Position numbers and translations under genes: made by a program
Source: Yponomeuta sedellus
Lineage: Eukaryota; Arthropoda; Insecta; Lepidoptera; Yponomeutidae
DNA: 64,000 bases
Reading direction: 5' to 3'
NCBI GenBank assembly: GCA_934045075.1
Contig: OW203721.1
Coordinates: 754,001 to 818,000, forward strand
The notes under the pieces: generated by a model
Seen by the model: only the letters and a program-made list of their open reading frames with translations
Databases searched by the model: none
What the model was told of the DNA's origin: nothing
In this document: in pieces, positions 11,066 to 20,235 of the stretch
How the letters are laid out: each line of letters starts with the position of its first letter
Position numbering within the stretch: the stretch's first letter is position 1

Positions 11066-11172
11066 TGTGTGAGCAGCGAAATAATTTCCGAATGCTTCTT
11101 CTGACAACAATGAAGCAGTAAGAAAAGGACCTAAAAGTAGATTATTTATAGATAAAACTTATTCAAATGGGT

Positions 11173-11290
11173 AAAAGTACCCTCTACTCTCACTAGTGCA
11201 ATTAACAGTTCAATTCATTGAACTAGTGAGAGTAGAGGAAATGTAGCCTGAATTCTTAGTAACCAATCAATTTTGAGATGATTAATAAGA
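11173..11290. repeat. Two adjacent hairpins
   Basis: CTCTACTCTCACTAGT pairs with its complement about 24 bp on. Then CCTGAATTCTTA pairs with TAAGAATTCAGG. Adjacent independent inverted repeats. Confidence 0.8.
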
Positions 11291-11744
11291 ATTCAGGATG
11301 TGAAATAGTGCAGGAAAACTTAGTCTAAAGTTATTTACTCAATTTGCTATTTAAATATGTTATATATTGTATGTTTGCTAACTGCAACTACTACAAGTTA
11401 TTTGTATTACTCGTAAATATTAGGATGGTTTAGTTCAAAGCATGTCAGTGCAAAGTTAACAGTCGCAGTGCATACTTCAAAGCGATGGCAATGGCGGTGT
11501 TAAAACTATTGCTTCAACAAATTTACTCATGTACGTTTCATCATTACCTAAGGGCTAAGGGCTAAGAAAACAATTGAAAAGAAACCTGTGTACCTGATTT
11601 GTTCACAGAGCGCTTTAAATTGCCGTGACTGAGAGAAAGGCAGCGGTAGGATTTACGCCCGCTTACGCATGCATGTAAGACATCATTGTAAAACAACACG
11701 GGATCCATGATTATTTATTTGAGCTTCCAATAGTTCCGCACCAG

Positions 11745-12012
11745 TAGACTCTAGCTCTAATACTTACATAGTTTTTCAATAGAATAAAATAAGCACGACA
11801 ATGGTTGATATTTGCCTCAATTTGGTGGTTTACAAAGCAATAGCAGTACAGCATATCTCGCGAAGAAGATCGAATCGCGAGAGGCGCCGAGTTAATTACG
11901 GGTTATACCATTGCAATGCGATTGGTTGTTAGACTACTGATCGTGTGAATGAAACGACCATTACCAGACTAATATGACTCCATTGAACAACTATGCATTT
12001 TAGAGACTCACC
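11745..12012 (+). repeat. R1 dispersed repeat (copy 2)
   Basis: Same family as 1433-1700(-), with ATGGTTGATATTTGCCTCA, AAGAAGATCGAATCGCG, CATTGCAATGCGATTGG and an end at CATTTTAGAGACTC. Confidence 0.75.
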
Positions 12013-12563
12013 ATTGTCACGGGCATTCTGTATCCCGTTTAAATCACAATAATGTCTCTATATATCCACACAAGTATAAATACGTGTTAAGCATGTCCGA
12101 TTATAAACTACCCTGTTAAGTTTAAGCTACAAACTAGAATCGTATATATTATGCCTTCTAGCTAGTATATCCGTACTGAGCGCGATACTACAGTGTTGCC
12201 TGTTTCTGACGACCTTGATGGAGAAGGATAGATCGCAACGTATCGCGCTTCGTACGTGATTTCAATCACAATACAATTGGCTTCTAATAAGATTAAGTAA
12301 CGACCCGATAAAAAAGAGCAACTTAGTGTCGCCCTTTCCACTACTTTCAATCAATTTTAAAATGCAATATTTAATACTTGGATCGGATAAAAACTGCTAA
12401 ATTGCGCTCTCGTATCGAAATGCTGATGCATGTTGATACAAAAGGTTTTACGCCGAGATGGCTCGCATGAACTACATTCTATACTAAAGTGGTGGACAGA
12501 GAGGGTCGAGTCGCATCGTGCCGAAGCTGTTAAACTTTCACAGCATATTTAGAGTTAAATAGA

Positions 12564-12569
12564 TTTATT
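12564..12569 (-). promoter_or_regulatory. AATAAA polyadenylation signal for the read-through FKBP14 isoform
   Basis: A canonical AATAAA on the minus strand lies about 270 bp after the read-through stop codon, in a segment that stays relatively GC-rich down to about 12740. It fits a composite terminal exon, but AATAAA is frequent by chance in AT-rich DNA. Confidence 0.4.
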
Positions 12570-12687
12570 CACAGTGCCACATGGATCTAAATAGCCAGGC
12601 CGAAAACGGAAACAACGCAATAGTGAGTTGCCCTGAAGAAACAAGCTCTGCGCAAACGTCATTGATTTCATATAGATCCCTGTGGCA

Positions 12688-12729
12688 GTCAGAAGATGAC
12701 GCTTATACTGATAAGCGTCATCTTCTGAC
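12688..12729. repeat. Perfect 19-bp hairpin in the putative FKBP14 read-through 3' UTR
   Basis: Arms 12688-12706 (GTCAGAAGATGACGCTTAT) and 12711-12729 are perfect complements around a 4-base loop. It lies between the read-through stop (12837) and AATAAA (12564) on the minus strand. Confidence 0.9.
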
Positions 12730-12836
12730 GGCATTGGCGCGACTATCGCCTCCTGAGCAACCCGCACCTCCAATTCCCACTATAAAGCCCATACCACGCG
12801 CCTGACCGCACCAACAACACTGCGCCCTCTTTGCGC

Positions 12837-12983
12837 TTACAGTGCGAACATGCAGAAGAGAGCGGTCGCCCAGAAAATGACGAGCCACCAACTGAAGGAG
12901 CGAGTCAGCTCCTCGACATCTTCGTCAGTAAAGTCACCGCTGTGGCGACGCGGGATTAGACGACGGCGCAACGCGTTACTCAC
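12837..12983 (-). CDS. FKBP14: Read-through alternative C-terminus of FKBP14 (putative membrane-anchored isoform)
   Basis: Continuation of the middle exon past its GTGAGT donor: 48 codons then TAA. The residues resume the helix after the EF loop ([13 protein letters not shown]), give an acidic segment [14 protein letters not shown], and end in a hydrophobic tail [17 protein letters not shown]. Codon choice is GC-rich like the upstream exon and unlike intron DNA. An AATAAA follows 270 bp downstream at 12564-12569. This isoform would lose EF hand 2 and HDEL and gain a possible C-terminal membrane anchor. A second donor-like GTAAGC overlaps the stop codon, so a further splice from there is the main alternative. 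Use of the read-through is inferred from sequence only. Confidence 0.55.
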   Translation of the reverse strand: MSNALRRRLIPRRHSGDFTDEDVEELTRSFSWWLVIFWATALFCMFAL

Positions 12984-13171
12984 TTCTTCGCGCGAGAGCA
13001 TGTTGTCCTTGTCAGCGTCGATTTCCTTGAAGACGTTGGTGGTCGGGGGCGAGTCGCCAATGTTGATCAGCTCTACGTCGAAGTGCAGGGTGGCGTGAGG
13101 TGGGATCACGTTGCCGGCGCCGCGCTCGCCGTAGCCCAACGAGGAGGGGATGGTCAGTTTACGCTTCTCGC
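12984..13171 (-). CDS. FKBP14: FKBP14-type PPIase, middle exon (FKBP C-terminal half and EF hand 1)
   Basis: 188-nt exon with acceptor AATTGCAG before GCGAGAAG and donor GAAGAA/GTGAGT. Two bases complete the split Gly codon from the 21265 exon, then 62 codons follow. Visible FKBP motifs are [22 protein letters not shown] and [10 protein letters not shown], which form the last strands and active-site loop of the FKBP fold. A linker and a canonical EF loop [12 protein letters not shown] follow. The donor falls exactly after the EF loop. If the donor is not used, the frame stays open for 48 more codons (see 12837-12983). The exon is GC-rich against an AT-rich neighbourhood, as expected of coding DNA. 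Confidence 0.93.
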
Positions 13172-13204
13172 CTGCAATTTAGAGCAGGGCCATCAGCTAC
13201 CTGG

Positions 13205-13500
13205 CCTTAGAGTCTAATATTTAGATAGTTTTTCAATAGAATTAAATAAACACGACAATGGTTGATATTTGCCTCAATTTGGCAGTCTACAAAGCAAAAT
13301 AACAGTACAATGTCGTTCCAGGGGTATAAACCGCGCAAATTAAATAGGCATCGCTCGCGAAGAAGATCGAATCGCAAGAGGCGCCGAGGTAAGTAGCACG
13401 GGTTATAGCATTGCAATGCTATTGGTTACTAGTCTACCGATAGTGTGAATGAAACGACCATTACCAGACTAATATGACTCTATTGGACAACTATGTATTT
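13205..13500 (+). repeat. R1 dispersed repeat (copy 3)
   Basis: Starts CTTAGAGTCTAATATTTAG just inside the FKBP14 intron, about 30 bp upstream of the acceptor on that strand, and ends near ACAACTATGTATTT. Confidence 0.75.
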
Positions 13501-13619
13501 CATTTGTCAACTCAAGTCAACAACAACACACTTTGATGATTGTTTGTGATGTTCTTGCCTGGTTAGCCTAGCGCAGGGTACCCAGTTTGGGACGGACTGG
13601 GACTGTGTTTTGTGGATTT

Positions 13620-13790
13620 TAGAATGGAAGACTAACTTTGGAGTTTTTTTTGTCAATTTTTTCTCCAAAATGATTAAGCTTTTGAAATGGAAACCTAGTT
13701 TGAATTGTAACGATCATTAAGCCGCAGTTTCTGCGCTATTTTTGAATAAAACCTTTTCATTTAATTTCATTTCAAGTGAAAGAAAAATAA
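13620..13790 (+). repeat. Element H, single-copy form
   Basis: GAAATGGAAACCTAGTTTGA, then AAGCCGCAGTTTCTGCGC and AATAAAACCTTTTCATTT. It matches 20930-21062(-) and 61740-62060(+). Its core is the ancestor of the 47-bp units at 22105-23440. Confidence 0.7.
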
Positions 13791-13800
13791 TAAGAGAAGA

Positions 13801-14013
13801 TGATTTTTTTGTTGTTTTTGCTTTGAACTCTTCTTATTAATAGATAAAGTTACTCAATTTTGAACAGAATGCAAAAAAAAAATGTAGTGCCCGGCTAAGT
13901 GCAAGTTGGGCTATGCGCAGTGTAGGGATTCGTAGGAGGACAAGATTTTTAACTGCTTTATAGAACTGACAACTTTATCAAAGTAATTTTTAATGGAATC
14001 TGTACGAACCGTT

Positions 14014-14043
<30 letters not shown>
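13801..14043. other. AT-rich stretch ending in a (TA)n tract
   Basis: No gene seen. The TA run is at about 14019-14043. Confidence 0.6.
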
Positions 14044-14047
<4 letters not shown>

Positions 14048-14084
14048 ACCTATTACTCGTTAACTTGTAACATAACAACATTTA

Positions 14085-14265
14085 CATACAGGCACATATA
14101 TTGCTCCTGGCCCCACACTAGGATACCCTGTGTCGTGGGAACCAGAAACACACATGTAAACATCCAAGACCTGGGGTTTTTTTGCTGTCCCCAACCGGGG
14201 TTCGAACCCGTGACCTCTTGCATGGTAGGCAGATGCGCTACCGCTGCGCTACCGTCTTACCCTTG
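14085..14265 (-). mobile_element. Family B SINE
   Basis: On the minus strand the tRNA-like head (GTAGCGCAGCGGTAGCGC, B box GGTTCGAACCC) is followed by an A-rich break, CCAGGTCTTGGATGTTTACA, CGACACAGGGTATCCTAG and an AT-rich tail. Relatives: 16076, 17576, 37885, 57872, 61801 and 62275. Confidence 0.8.
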
Positions 14266-14978
14266 TAAAACCTACTTAGCGACGATATCATTTTTATGTT
14301 CATTATATGCGCTACTGTTCTTTTACACGTTTGTACAATCAACCGTTTAGTCAGGAGAGTGCAGGAGGTAGGACGCTCTACTAAAGCTTCATATCCTTCA
14401 AGTGTATAAATCTAATACACTCAAAATACGAAAAAGTGAGGAGAGGAGGTGGATTTCAGCTTTCTGGTACTTGCCGTCTCTGTGCTAAGCCGCGGACAGA
14501 CAGACAGCAAAATCGGGAGGACATAGCGAAAATTATAATATGTGCGAGACACAACTGGTATTTTAAGTGGACTGTATTGATTGTAGGAGTGGGCGGAGGT
14601 CTCTTGTAGAAACTATTCAACTTGAACAGGCGGTTTTATTTAGGTGACACAATAGCACAAATAATTAAAAACACCAAATTACTGTTTCATCAATTTACAT
14701 TCACGCGATGTAGCTCAGCAGAGACGAGAGAGAGAGAGTTAACAGAAAAACCTGCTGCCAGCAGCACTGTATTGGCTATGTTCCAATATTATTTGTTTGC
14801 TTCTAACAAATATAATGGGTATAGCGGGTTCCTTGTTGACTACGGAACCCTAATAGTAAAACTGAAATACGAGTCTTTCTCTTCAATATAATAATACTCA
14901 CAATCGCATAGATACAGAAAATAGGAACAAACACGGCCACTAAGCTAAGATGCAATATTTTTATTTCATCGATTGATG
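14266..14978. other. No recognisable gene
   Basis: Short frames only. ACTACGGAACCCTAATAG at 14840 resembles LINE 3' UTR text but is not assigned. Confidence 0.4.
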
Positions 14979-15573
14979 GATAGTTATGAATGTTATGGGA
15001 AAATAGTACTAATTCAATTGAAGTGTTTGTTATACAAAAGAAATGCATTAGAATTCTAGCTCAAATAACAAATAAACAAAGTTGCAAACACTACTTCTTA
15101 AAATATAAAATTTTAACACTCCCCTCAATCTATATACTTGATATATGTACTTTTGTAAACAAAAATGCGCAAATGTTTAAACAAGTTAAAGATATTCACA
15201 ATATTAATACCCGACATAAAAATAGACTCCTACTCCCTCCTTCGAGACTCAAGATGTTAAACTGTAGCCCATATCACATGCCAGTAAAAATTTTCAATAA
15301 ACTCCCTCTTGAAATAAAAAATGAACAAAATGTAATGCATATATAACTAGGTTAAAAACATTCTTAATAGAAAAATGCTTTTATTCACTGGATGAATTCT
15401 TGAATGCTCAGACTCGTACCTAGATGTAAAATCTAAATTCTTCTATGTTAGATGTAAGTCTACCCCCACTTTGCGATATCCGTAAAGGGTGACTAAGTAA
15501 TAAGTACCACAAAATGTATAGGTACCACCTATCTACACTTAGTCTGCAATAAAATATTGATTGATTGTTACGT
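14979..15573 (+). pseudogene. CR1/Jockey-group LINE, C-terminal RT remnant and 3' UTR
   Basis: A 118-codon frame from 14990 shows FVIQKKCIRILAQITNKQS, then IHNINTRHKNRLLLPPS and FNKLPLEIK, the region after the RT fingers in Kiri/Daphne/CR1-like ORF2 proteins. The LINE at 26453 has the same arrangement (LQKRAIRAI, VHNVNTRNRNK, FYNKIPE). It is 5'-truncated just upstream, where the frame is broken by a TGA at 14987. The 3' end is CAATAAAATATTGATTGATTG, a TTGA-repeat tail typical of target-primed insertion. Confidence 0.8.
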
Positions 15574-15663
15574 AAAAGGTGTGCTGGAAGATAATGATTC
15601 TTGCATTTAGCACGCCCTTGTTCATTTACTCACGTAACTAGTATAATTAATAATTAAAATAGT

Positions 15664-16060
15664 AATAATAATACCCTTTGCTAATACATCCCCTATTCGG
15701 TCGATGTTTATCCGCCTGGGACGTCCCTTACCAGCCTTTCTACTCACCTTCGCAATATATATTTGTTTCGTCAATCTTTCTTTCTTCATCCTCTCCACAT
15801 GTCCAAACTAACGCAACATTCCTTTCTCTATTCTAGTCACTACATCCTCTTTCAGTCCACAACGTTCACCGTTCAACGTTGTATTAGCAAAGAGAAAGAT
15901 TAAAAGTGCCCGGAACCGACGTGCGTGCATACAACGACTTATGAACGTTGATGAAGCGAAGATGATCTGTCAGGATCGTGGCAAGTGGTAGTTCCCTCTG
16001 AGATACAGGCATGAGGCTGTGTATGTAGTCAGAGGAGTCACACTTGACCGGTTTTCGTCC
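15664..16060. pseudogene. RTE-like LINE remnant with 5' inversion (twin priming)
   Basis: On the minus strand 15664-15888 encodes VVTRIEKGMLR, a stop where Trp is expected, FGHVERMKKERLTKQIY and GKGRPRRINIDRIGDVLAKG. On the plus strand 15885-16030 continues the same protein: VLAKRKIKSARNRRAC, RLMNVDEAK and CQDRGKW. The two halves meet head to head at about 15885, with a few codons shared. Related C-terminal pieces: 36245-36365(-), 44105-44290(-), 54465-54665(+). Confidence 0.8.
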
Positions 16061-16075
16061 ACACTTGACCGGTAA

Positions 16076-16275
16076 CGACCTCTGTGGCGTAGCGGTAGTG
16101 CATCTGCCTACCATACAAGAGGTCCCGGGGTCGAATCCCGGCTGGGGACAAAAAAAAAACCCTAGGTCTTGGATGTTTACATGTTTGTGATGTCTTTGTT
16201 TCTGGTTCCCGCGACACAGGGTATCCTAGTGTGGGGCCAGAAACAATGTATGTGCCTGTATGTATATGTTATGTT
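16076..16275 (+). mobile_element. Family B SINE, near full length
   Basis: Head GACCTCTGTGGCGTAGCGG, A box TGGCGTAGCGGT, B-box-like GGGGTCGAATCCC, an A9 break, AGGTCTTGGATGTTTACATG, CCCGCGACACAGGGTATCC, and tail TATGTGCCTGTATGTATATG. Confidence 0.8.
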
Positions 16276-16627
16276 TCGTGTAAAGTAAATATAAGAACAC
16301 TAAAATCATCGCACTCAACATAATTATGTTATAGTAATAATTGCTAAATAATTAGATTATTTACGTTCGATTACGTCCAATACTACGCAGTGAAGCGAAC
16401 GATGATGCGTGGCGGTGCGGATTGTTGATTAAACCGTATGATTGTTAATTACATTAAACTCAGTTAAATATAACTACGTAGATTCTAAATATCAATTAAA
16501 ACCCCGCTTTCTAAAAAAAATTTATACACATAATTTTCACAGCTTTAATACCAGCAAATTTGAACAGAAAAAATCACGCACCCTTTTTTTATTACTTTTT
16601 GTTTTTTTTTGGGCTATCTATCTATAA

Positions 16628-17115
16628 TCAGCCCACATCAACCCACTGCTGGGCAAAGGTCTCCTTTTTATTGCGCCATTCCTCATGGTCCTGTGCTAAC
16701 CTGATCCATCTCTGACCCGCAACCCTCACGATGTCGTCTGACCATCGTGTCGGTGGTCTGCCTACCAACCTCCTTCCCTCCCTTGGCCACCACTCCGATA
16801 CTGCCCTGGTCCACCGGCCGTCTTCCCTTCTAGCCAAGTGTCCCGCCCATCTCCATTTTAAGTCTGTGATCCGCTCACCAACGTCTTCGACCTTGGTTCT
16901 TCGACGAATTTCTACGTTGGGTATATACGCGGTCCACAAGCGGTATGCCCAGCATGGCACGCTCCATCGCTCTTTGTGCAACTTTTATTTTGTGCATATT
17001 TTGCTTGGTGAGCGTCCATGTTTCCGCACCGTAAGTAAGTATGGGCAGGATACATTGGTTGTAAACCTTGGTCTTAAGAGATTGTGGCAGTTTAGTCTTG
17101 AGCAATCCCCGACAA
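16628..17115 (-). pseudogene. RTE/BovB-like LINE, ORF2 C-terminal remnant
   Basis: Two overlapping minus frames hold one broken protein. 17115-16875 gives KLPQSLKTKVYNQCILPIL, TYGAETWTLTKQ and AQRAMERAMLGI. 16981-16628 gives RITDLKWRWAGHLARREDG, GRPPTRWSDDI and WRNKKETFAQQWV, then stop. These are the thumb-to-C-terminus motifs of RTE-type reverse transcriptases. At least one frameshift, and no RT catalytic core left. Confidence 0.85.
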
Positions 17116-17177
17116 AAACAGCTGTTCTGTAAGAATTTTAAGTAGCCACTATTAACGGCGTCCAAGGCCGTGCTTAA

Positions 17178-17545
17178 CAAGGCACTTCAAGCCGTTGGTG
17201 CTGGCTGTCATGCAATGGCAGTCGTTAGTGGAGTATGGCCTAGCCTTCCTGCGATGCAAGAGGAGGCTCGTGCCCCAGCAGTGGGGACATACAAAGGGTT
17301 GATATCACAAATACGAGTATCACACTACTAGCGGTGTCCCGCGGTGTTACCCGCTAATTGTACATTTTCCCACGGGAATAAGATATTTTCCCGCAGTAAA
17401 AGTTAAACCTATGTATTAGTCCAAGGTGTCAGCTAACTCAATACAATTTTTTATTAAAATCTCTCCAGCCATTTAGACGTGAAAAAGTAACCAACATACA
17501 CACTCAAAAACTTTCGCCTTTATAATATTAGTGTTATGCTGAGTG
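17178..17545 (+). repeat. Family D fragment then family E copy
   Basis: 17178-17303 is family D, lacking its middle (jump from GGCAGTCGTTAGTGG to GAGTATGGCC). 17325-17545 is family E: GGGAATAAGATATTTTCCCG, CAGCCATTTAGACGTGAAAA, ending CCTTTATAATATTAGTG. Family E ends like this are widespread in insect genomes. Confidence 0.7.
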
Positions 17546-17575
17546 TGATTTTGCGGTTAGTTAACGGAATAGTTA

Positions 17576-17700
17576 ACATAACATTTACATACAGGCACAT
17601 TAATTGCTGCTGGACACACACTAGGATACCCTGCGTGGATACCAGAAAGAGCGGCATCAAAAACATGTAAACATCGAGACCTGGATTTTTTTTTTGTCAA
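17576..17700 (-). mobile_element. Family B SINE, tail half only
   Basis: AACATTTACATACAGGCACA and CACACTAGGATACCCTG are present. The tRNA-like head is missing (truncated at the T-rich break near 17695). Confidence 0.7.
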
Positions 17701-18190
17701 TCACTCTCAATCACTTATTCAATTGCATTAAATAAGTACCTATATACAGAAGACATTCAAAACTAAAAATATGGATTTTTGTGGACCCTGTAAGGCACGC
17801 AATATTATAAATTAAGCCTATGTTATTTTAATTCCAATTACATTGTAGTATTGTCAAACATCCAGACTTGGCCCCCGTGGTGGGTTATGGCCTATACCTT
17901 CCTTACAGATGAGACCCGTGCCCCTCGGTGGAACATAATGGGTTGCTAATAATGCTGATGGTCAAACAATATTACATAAATACTATTTTAATATCACACA
18001 TGCTTATTTCAACAGTGTCCAGATTAAATCCATATTAACCAATTGACTGGTCTTTTGTTCCTCCGATATCAGATACTACTAGCCCTTGCCACTAGACGGC
18101 ATACCACGCTTATTCGATGTCAAAGGGATATCACGCTGTCACTCCGAGAGCTAAATCAGGTTAGGCCGCACTCCGAAAACGCATTTTCAA
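17701..18190. other. No gene; family D scrap
   Basis: CCAGACTTGGCCCCCGTGG at 17862 begins a roughly 85-bp degraded family D fragment. The rest is AT-rich. Confidence 0.5.
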
Positions 18191-18194
18191 ATCT

Positions 18195-18340
18195 TCCTTT
18201 TCAATCAAATATCCCTTTTTCCCGCTGCCTTTTTCTCCACTACGCTACGGCTCGAAGGCAGCGGCTTACTTTGTACATTGTTCATTGACATTAACAGAAT
18301 GTAATTTTTTTACGTTAGTCAATAATATTGATTTGAATTT
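18195..18340 (+). mobile_element. LINE 3'-end fragment (26453 family)
   Basis: CCCGCTGCCTTTTTCTCC, GAAGGCAGCGGCTTAC and CATTGACATT are followed by a TTTGAATTTGAA tail, as at 29660-29815. Confidence 0.75.
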
Positions 18341-19054
18341 GAAAAGAGTGAATAAGGCCAAGTATAGGGCGCCCTCAGACAGGTTGGGATGACGTGGGAA
18401 GTAATTTTTATGAGTTTTCTCCTCTCTATGGAGGGAAGCAGCATTTTCCAACCAATAATCAGATCAAAAGAACACTACTTTCCGAGTATAAGAAATTAAA
18501 ATCTGTTTTCGAAACTGCTTTCGAACCTTTGGTGTCCAAAGTGGCCGAAGGGGTTATAATGCACTCATTTTTAAGAGTTACCTTACGTAATGATGCTTTA
18601 ATAAACACACGAACAGGGATTAAGGAGGCCCTGTCTGAATGTAAAAGCTATTATTAAACCCTATATACACACAAATATGTACTAGACAGCTCATCAATCG
18701 TTATTAGCAGGGTATTTAGCTCATGCAATATCTGGAGTAATCCATTACCTCTATAAGGATTAAGTTAAAACGTTCGCGCATCGAGCTTTGTATTCAATAT
18801 GAATTGTATGTGCATTCGAAACTGATTTGTGCGGTCCTTTGCCGTGTGCCTGATGATTGTAATTGATATCTGGCACATGCCAAAACCTAAAATTGGAGCA
18901 ACATTATGTTTGTATCATTGCAGACAGAAAAAAATACCATAAAGATATACGTTCATCAAAAATGCGAATAAACACTTGTTGAATAAACACAGCTAATTGT
19001 GAAAAAGAATTATGACTGCCTGTTTTTATTAATATGACGAACAAGAAAGAAGAA
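18341..19054. other. No recognisable feature
   Basis: An 87-codon plus frame at 18394 matches nothing I know and lacks a clear gene context. AT-rich elsewhere. Confidence 0.4.
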
Positions 19055-19312
19055 AAACATTCATTATAGAAACAGTGCCCACGCCACAGTAACAAACTTA
19101 AAACATATTACTAAACATAACATTCACAAAAAACAAAAAGAATGAAGAAAAACGAAAGGTCACGGCGTGTCACTGCTGCTATAAATTGCAGCTGACTCAG
19201 CTTTGTTACATTATTCACCATCATCACCTATTATGTCCCCACCGAGAGGCACGGGTCTCTTCCCCGAGGAAGGTGTACGCCATACTACACCACGGGGGCC
19301 AAGTCCGGATTT
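19055..19312 (-). repeat. Family G tail then family D fragment
   Basis: 19060-19205 mirrors 7905-8060 (CATTCATTATAGAAACAG, GGTCACGGCGTGTCACTGC). 19235-19312 is a family D piece in reverse (CCACGGGGGCCAAGTCCGG). Confidence 0.65.
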
Positions 19313-19520
19313 AGATTAGATTAGAAAATTCTTTATTGCACAATAAGCATATTTGTACAAAGGCGAGCTTAATACTAATGAGTATTTTCTTCCAGCTAAC
19401 CTTGGGTTATGTGGATATTAGTGCGGGTAGTGCCCGAAGAGAGTTATAAGTAGTAAATAAATTATCATAATTTAATAAAATCGCATCGTATAAGTTGAAA
19501 CAAAAAAAAAACTTATCAAT

Positions 19521-19572
19521 ATACCGAATGAATAACATGAATACTTAGAATACACATTATAGTTATAAATGT

Positions 19573-19657
<85 letters not shown>

Positions 19658-19699
19658 CTATAATGTGTATTCTAAGTATTCATGTTATTCATTCGGTAT
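19521..19699. repeat. 46-bp perfect inverted repeat around a (TA)n core
   Basis: Arms 19521-19566 and 19654-19699 (starting ATACCGAATGAATAACATG) are perfect complements. The 87-bp centre is nearly all TA. Strong cruciform potential. Confidence 0.95.
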
Positions 19700-19834
19700 A
19701 TATATATATAAACTACAAAAAAATACCTATAAAGGAGTATTACTCTGAAGTCCGAAGTAGTGCTTATGGATTCTACTCTTAAACACATCAACTAACTGGG
19801 CTTGGCGTATGTCTAGGGGCAGCGCGTTCCACAA

Positions 19835-19987
19835 GCGCACTGCTGTCACAGTGAAAGAATTCACAGCGAATTCTTTCACTGCAAAGCGCACTGCTATCAC
19901 AGTGAAAGAATTCACAGCGAATTCTTTCACTGCGAAGCGCACTGCTGTCACAGTGAAAGAATTCGCATAGCCTGCCGTACCATGCAC
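19835..19987. repeat. 51-bp tandem repeat, each unit a 14-bp hairpin
   Basis: GCGCACTGCTRTCACAGTG recurs at 19835, 19886 and 19937 (exact 51-bp steps). Each full unit holds CAGTGAAAGAATTC facing its complement across ACAGC. The step is 17 codons, so the LINE frame on the minus strand stays open. Confidence 0.9.
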
Positions 19988-20017
19988 GGTGATGTCAAGG
20001 TTGGTGGAGGCTTGCAA

Positions 20018-20235
20018 GACCTATGGCTGGTGTTACTGTCAGAAGTTTCCAAGCCGCTGTAAGGACTTGGCTTAGCGACTGCCATCTATCGACGGCAGCT
20101 GGCACCAACTGCTTAACGTGCCTTGCAAATGATGGAACCGCTCGGAAAAATGCCACTAACTTTAGTCATAAACGGTTTATCCATCCATCCGCTAAGCGCT
20201 GTGTTGCTTAACCTTCGTGATCGTTTAGGATCACT
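20018..20235 (-). repeat. Family D copy, partial
   Basis: GTTACTGTCAGAAGTTTCC, ACTGCCATCTATCGACGGCA, AAATGCCACTAAC: the middle-to-left half of family D in reverse. Confidence 0.7.

Larger units (their letters stand above)
7797..12983 (-). other. FKBP14 intron (about 5.2 kb)
   Basis: Bounded by GTGAGT and CCCCAG. It holds a family G tail (7905-8130), a 40-bp-TIR MITE (9442-9704), small foldbacks (10965-11290), an R1 repeat (11745-12012) and the 3' part of the putative read-through exon. Between about 8165 and 9440 and between 9705 and 10960 I see only AT-rich sequence, apart from a short LINE-like piece at 9910-9975 and a fragment of the 4.5-kb foldback arm at 10088-10110. Confidence 0.85.
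19313..20017 (-). pseudogene. LINE 3' end with ORF2 C-terminus and cruciform-prone UTR
   Basis: A minus frame 20017-19727 ends AVRLWNALPLDIRQAQ, VFKSRIHKHYF, the usual C-terminus of CR1/Jockey-group ORF2. Upstream are three in-frame copies of a 17-residue block (51 bp, see 19835-19987). The 3' UTR contains the 46-bp inverted repeat around TA repeats (19521-19699). It ends with an adenylation-like AATAAAG and AATCT-repeat tail at 19313-19345. Confidence 0.8.

Noticed and set aside
18394..18657. 87-codon plus frame as a small gene
   Set aside because: No homology recognised and flanked by LINE debris; kept only as unassigned sequence.
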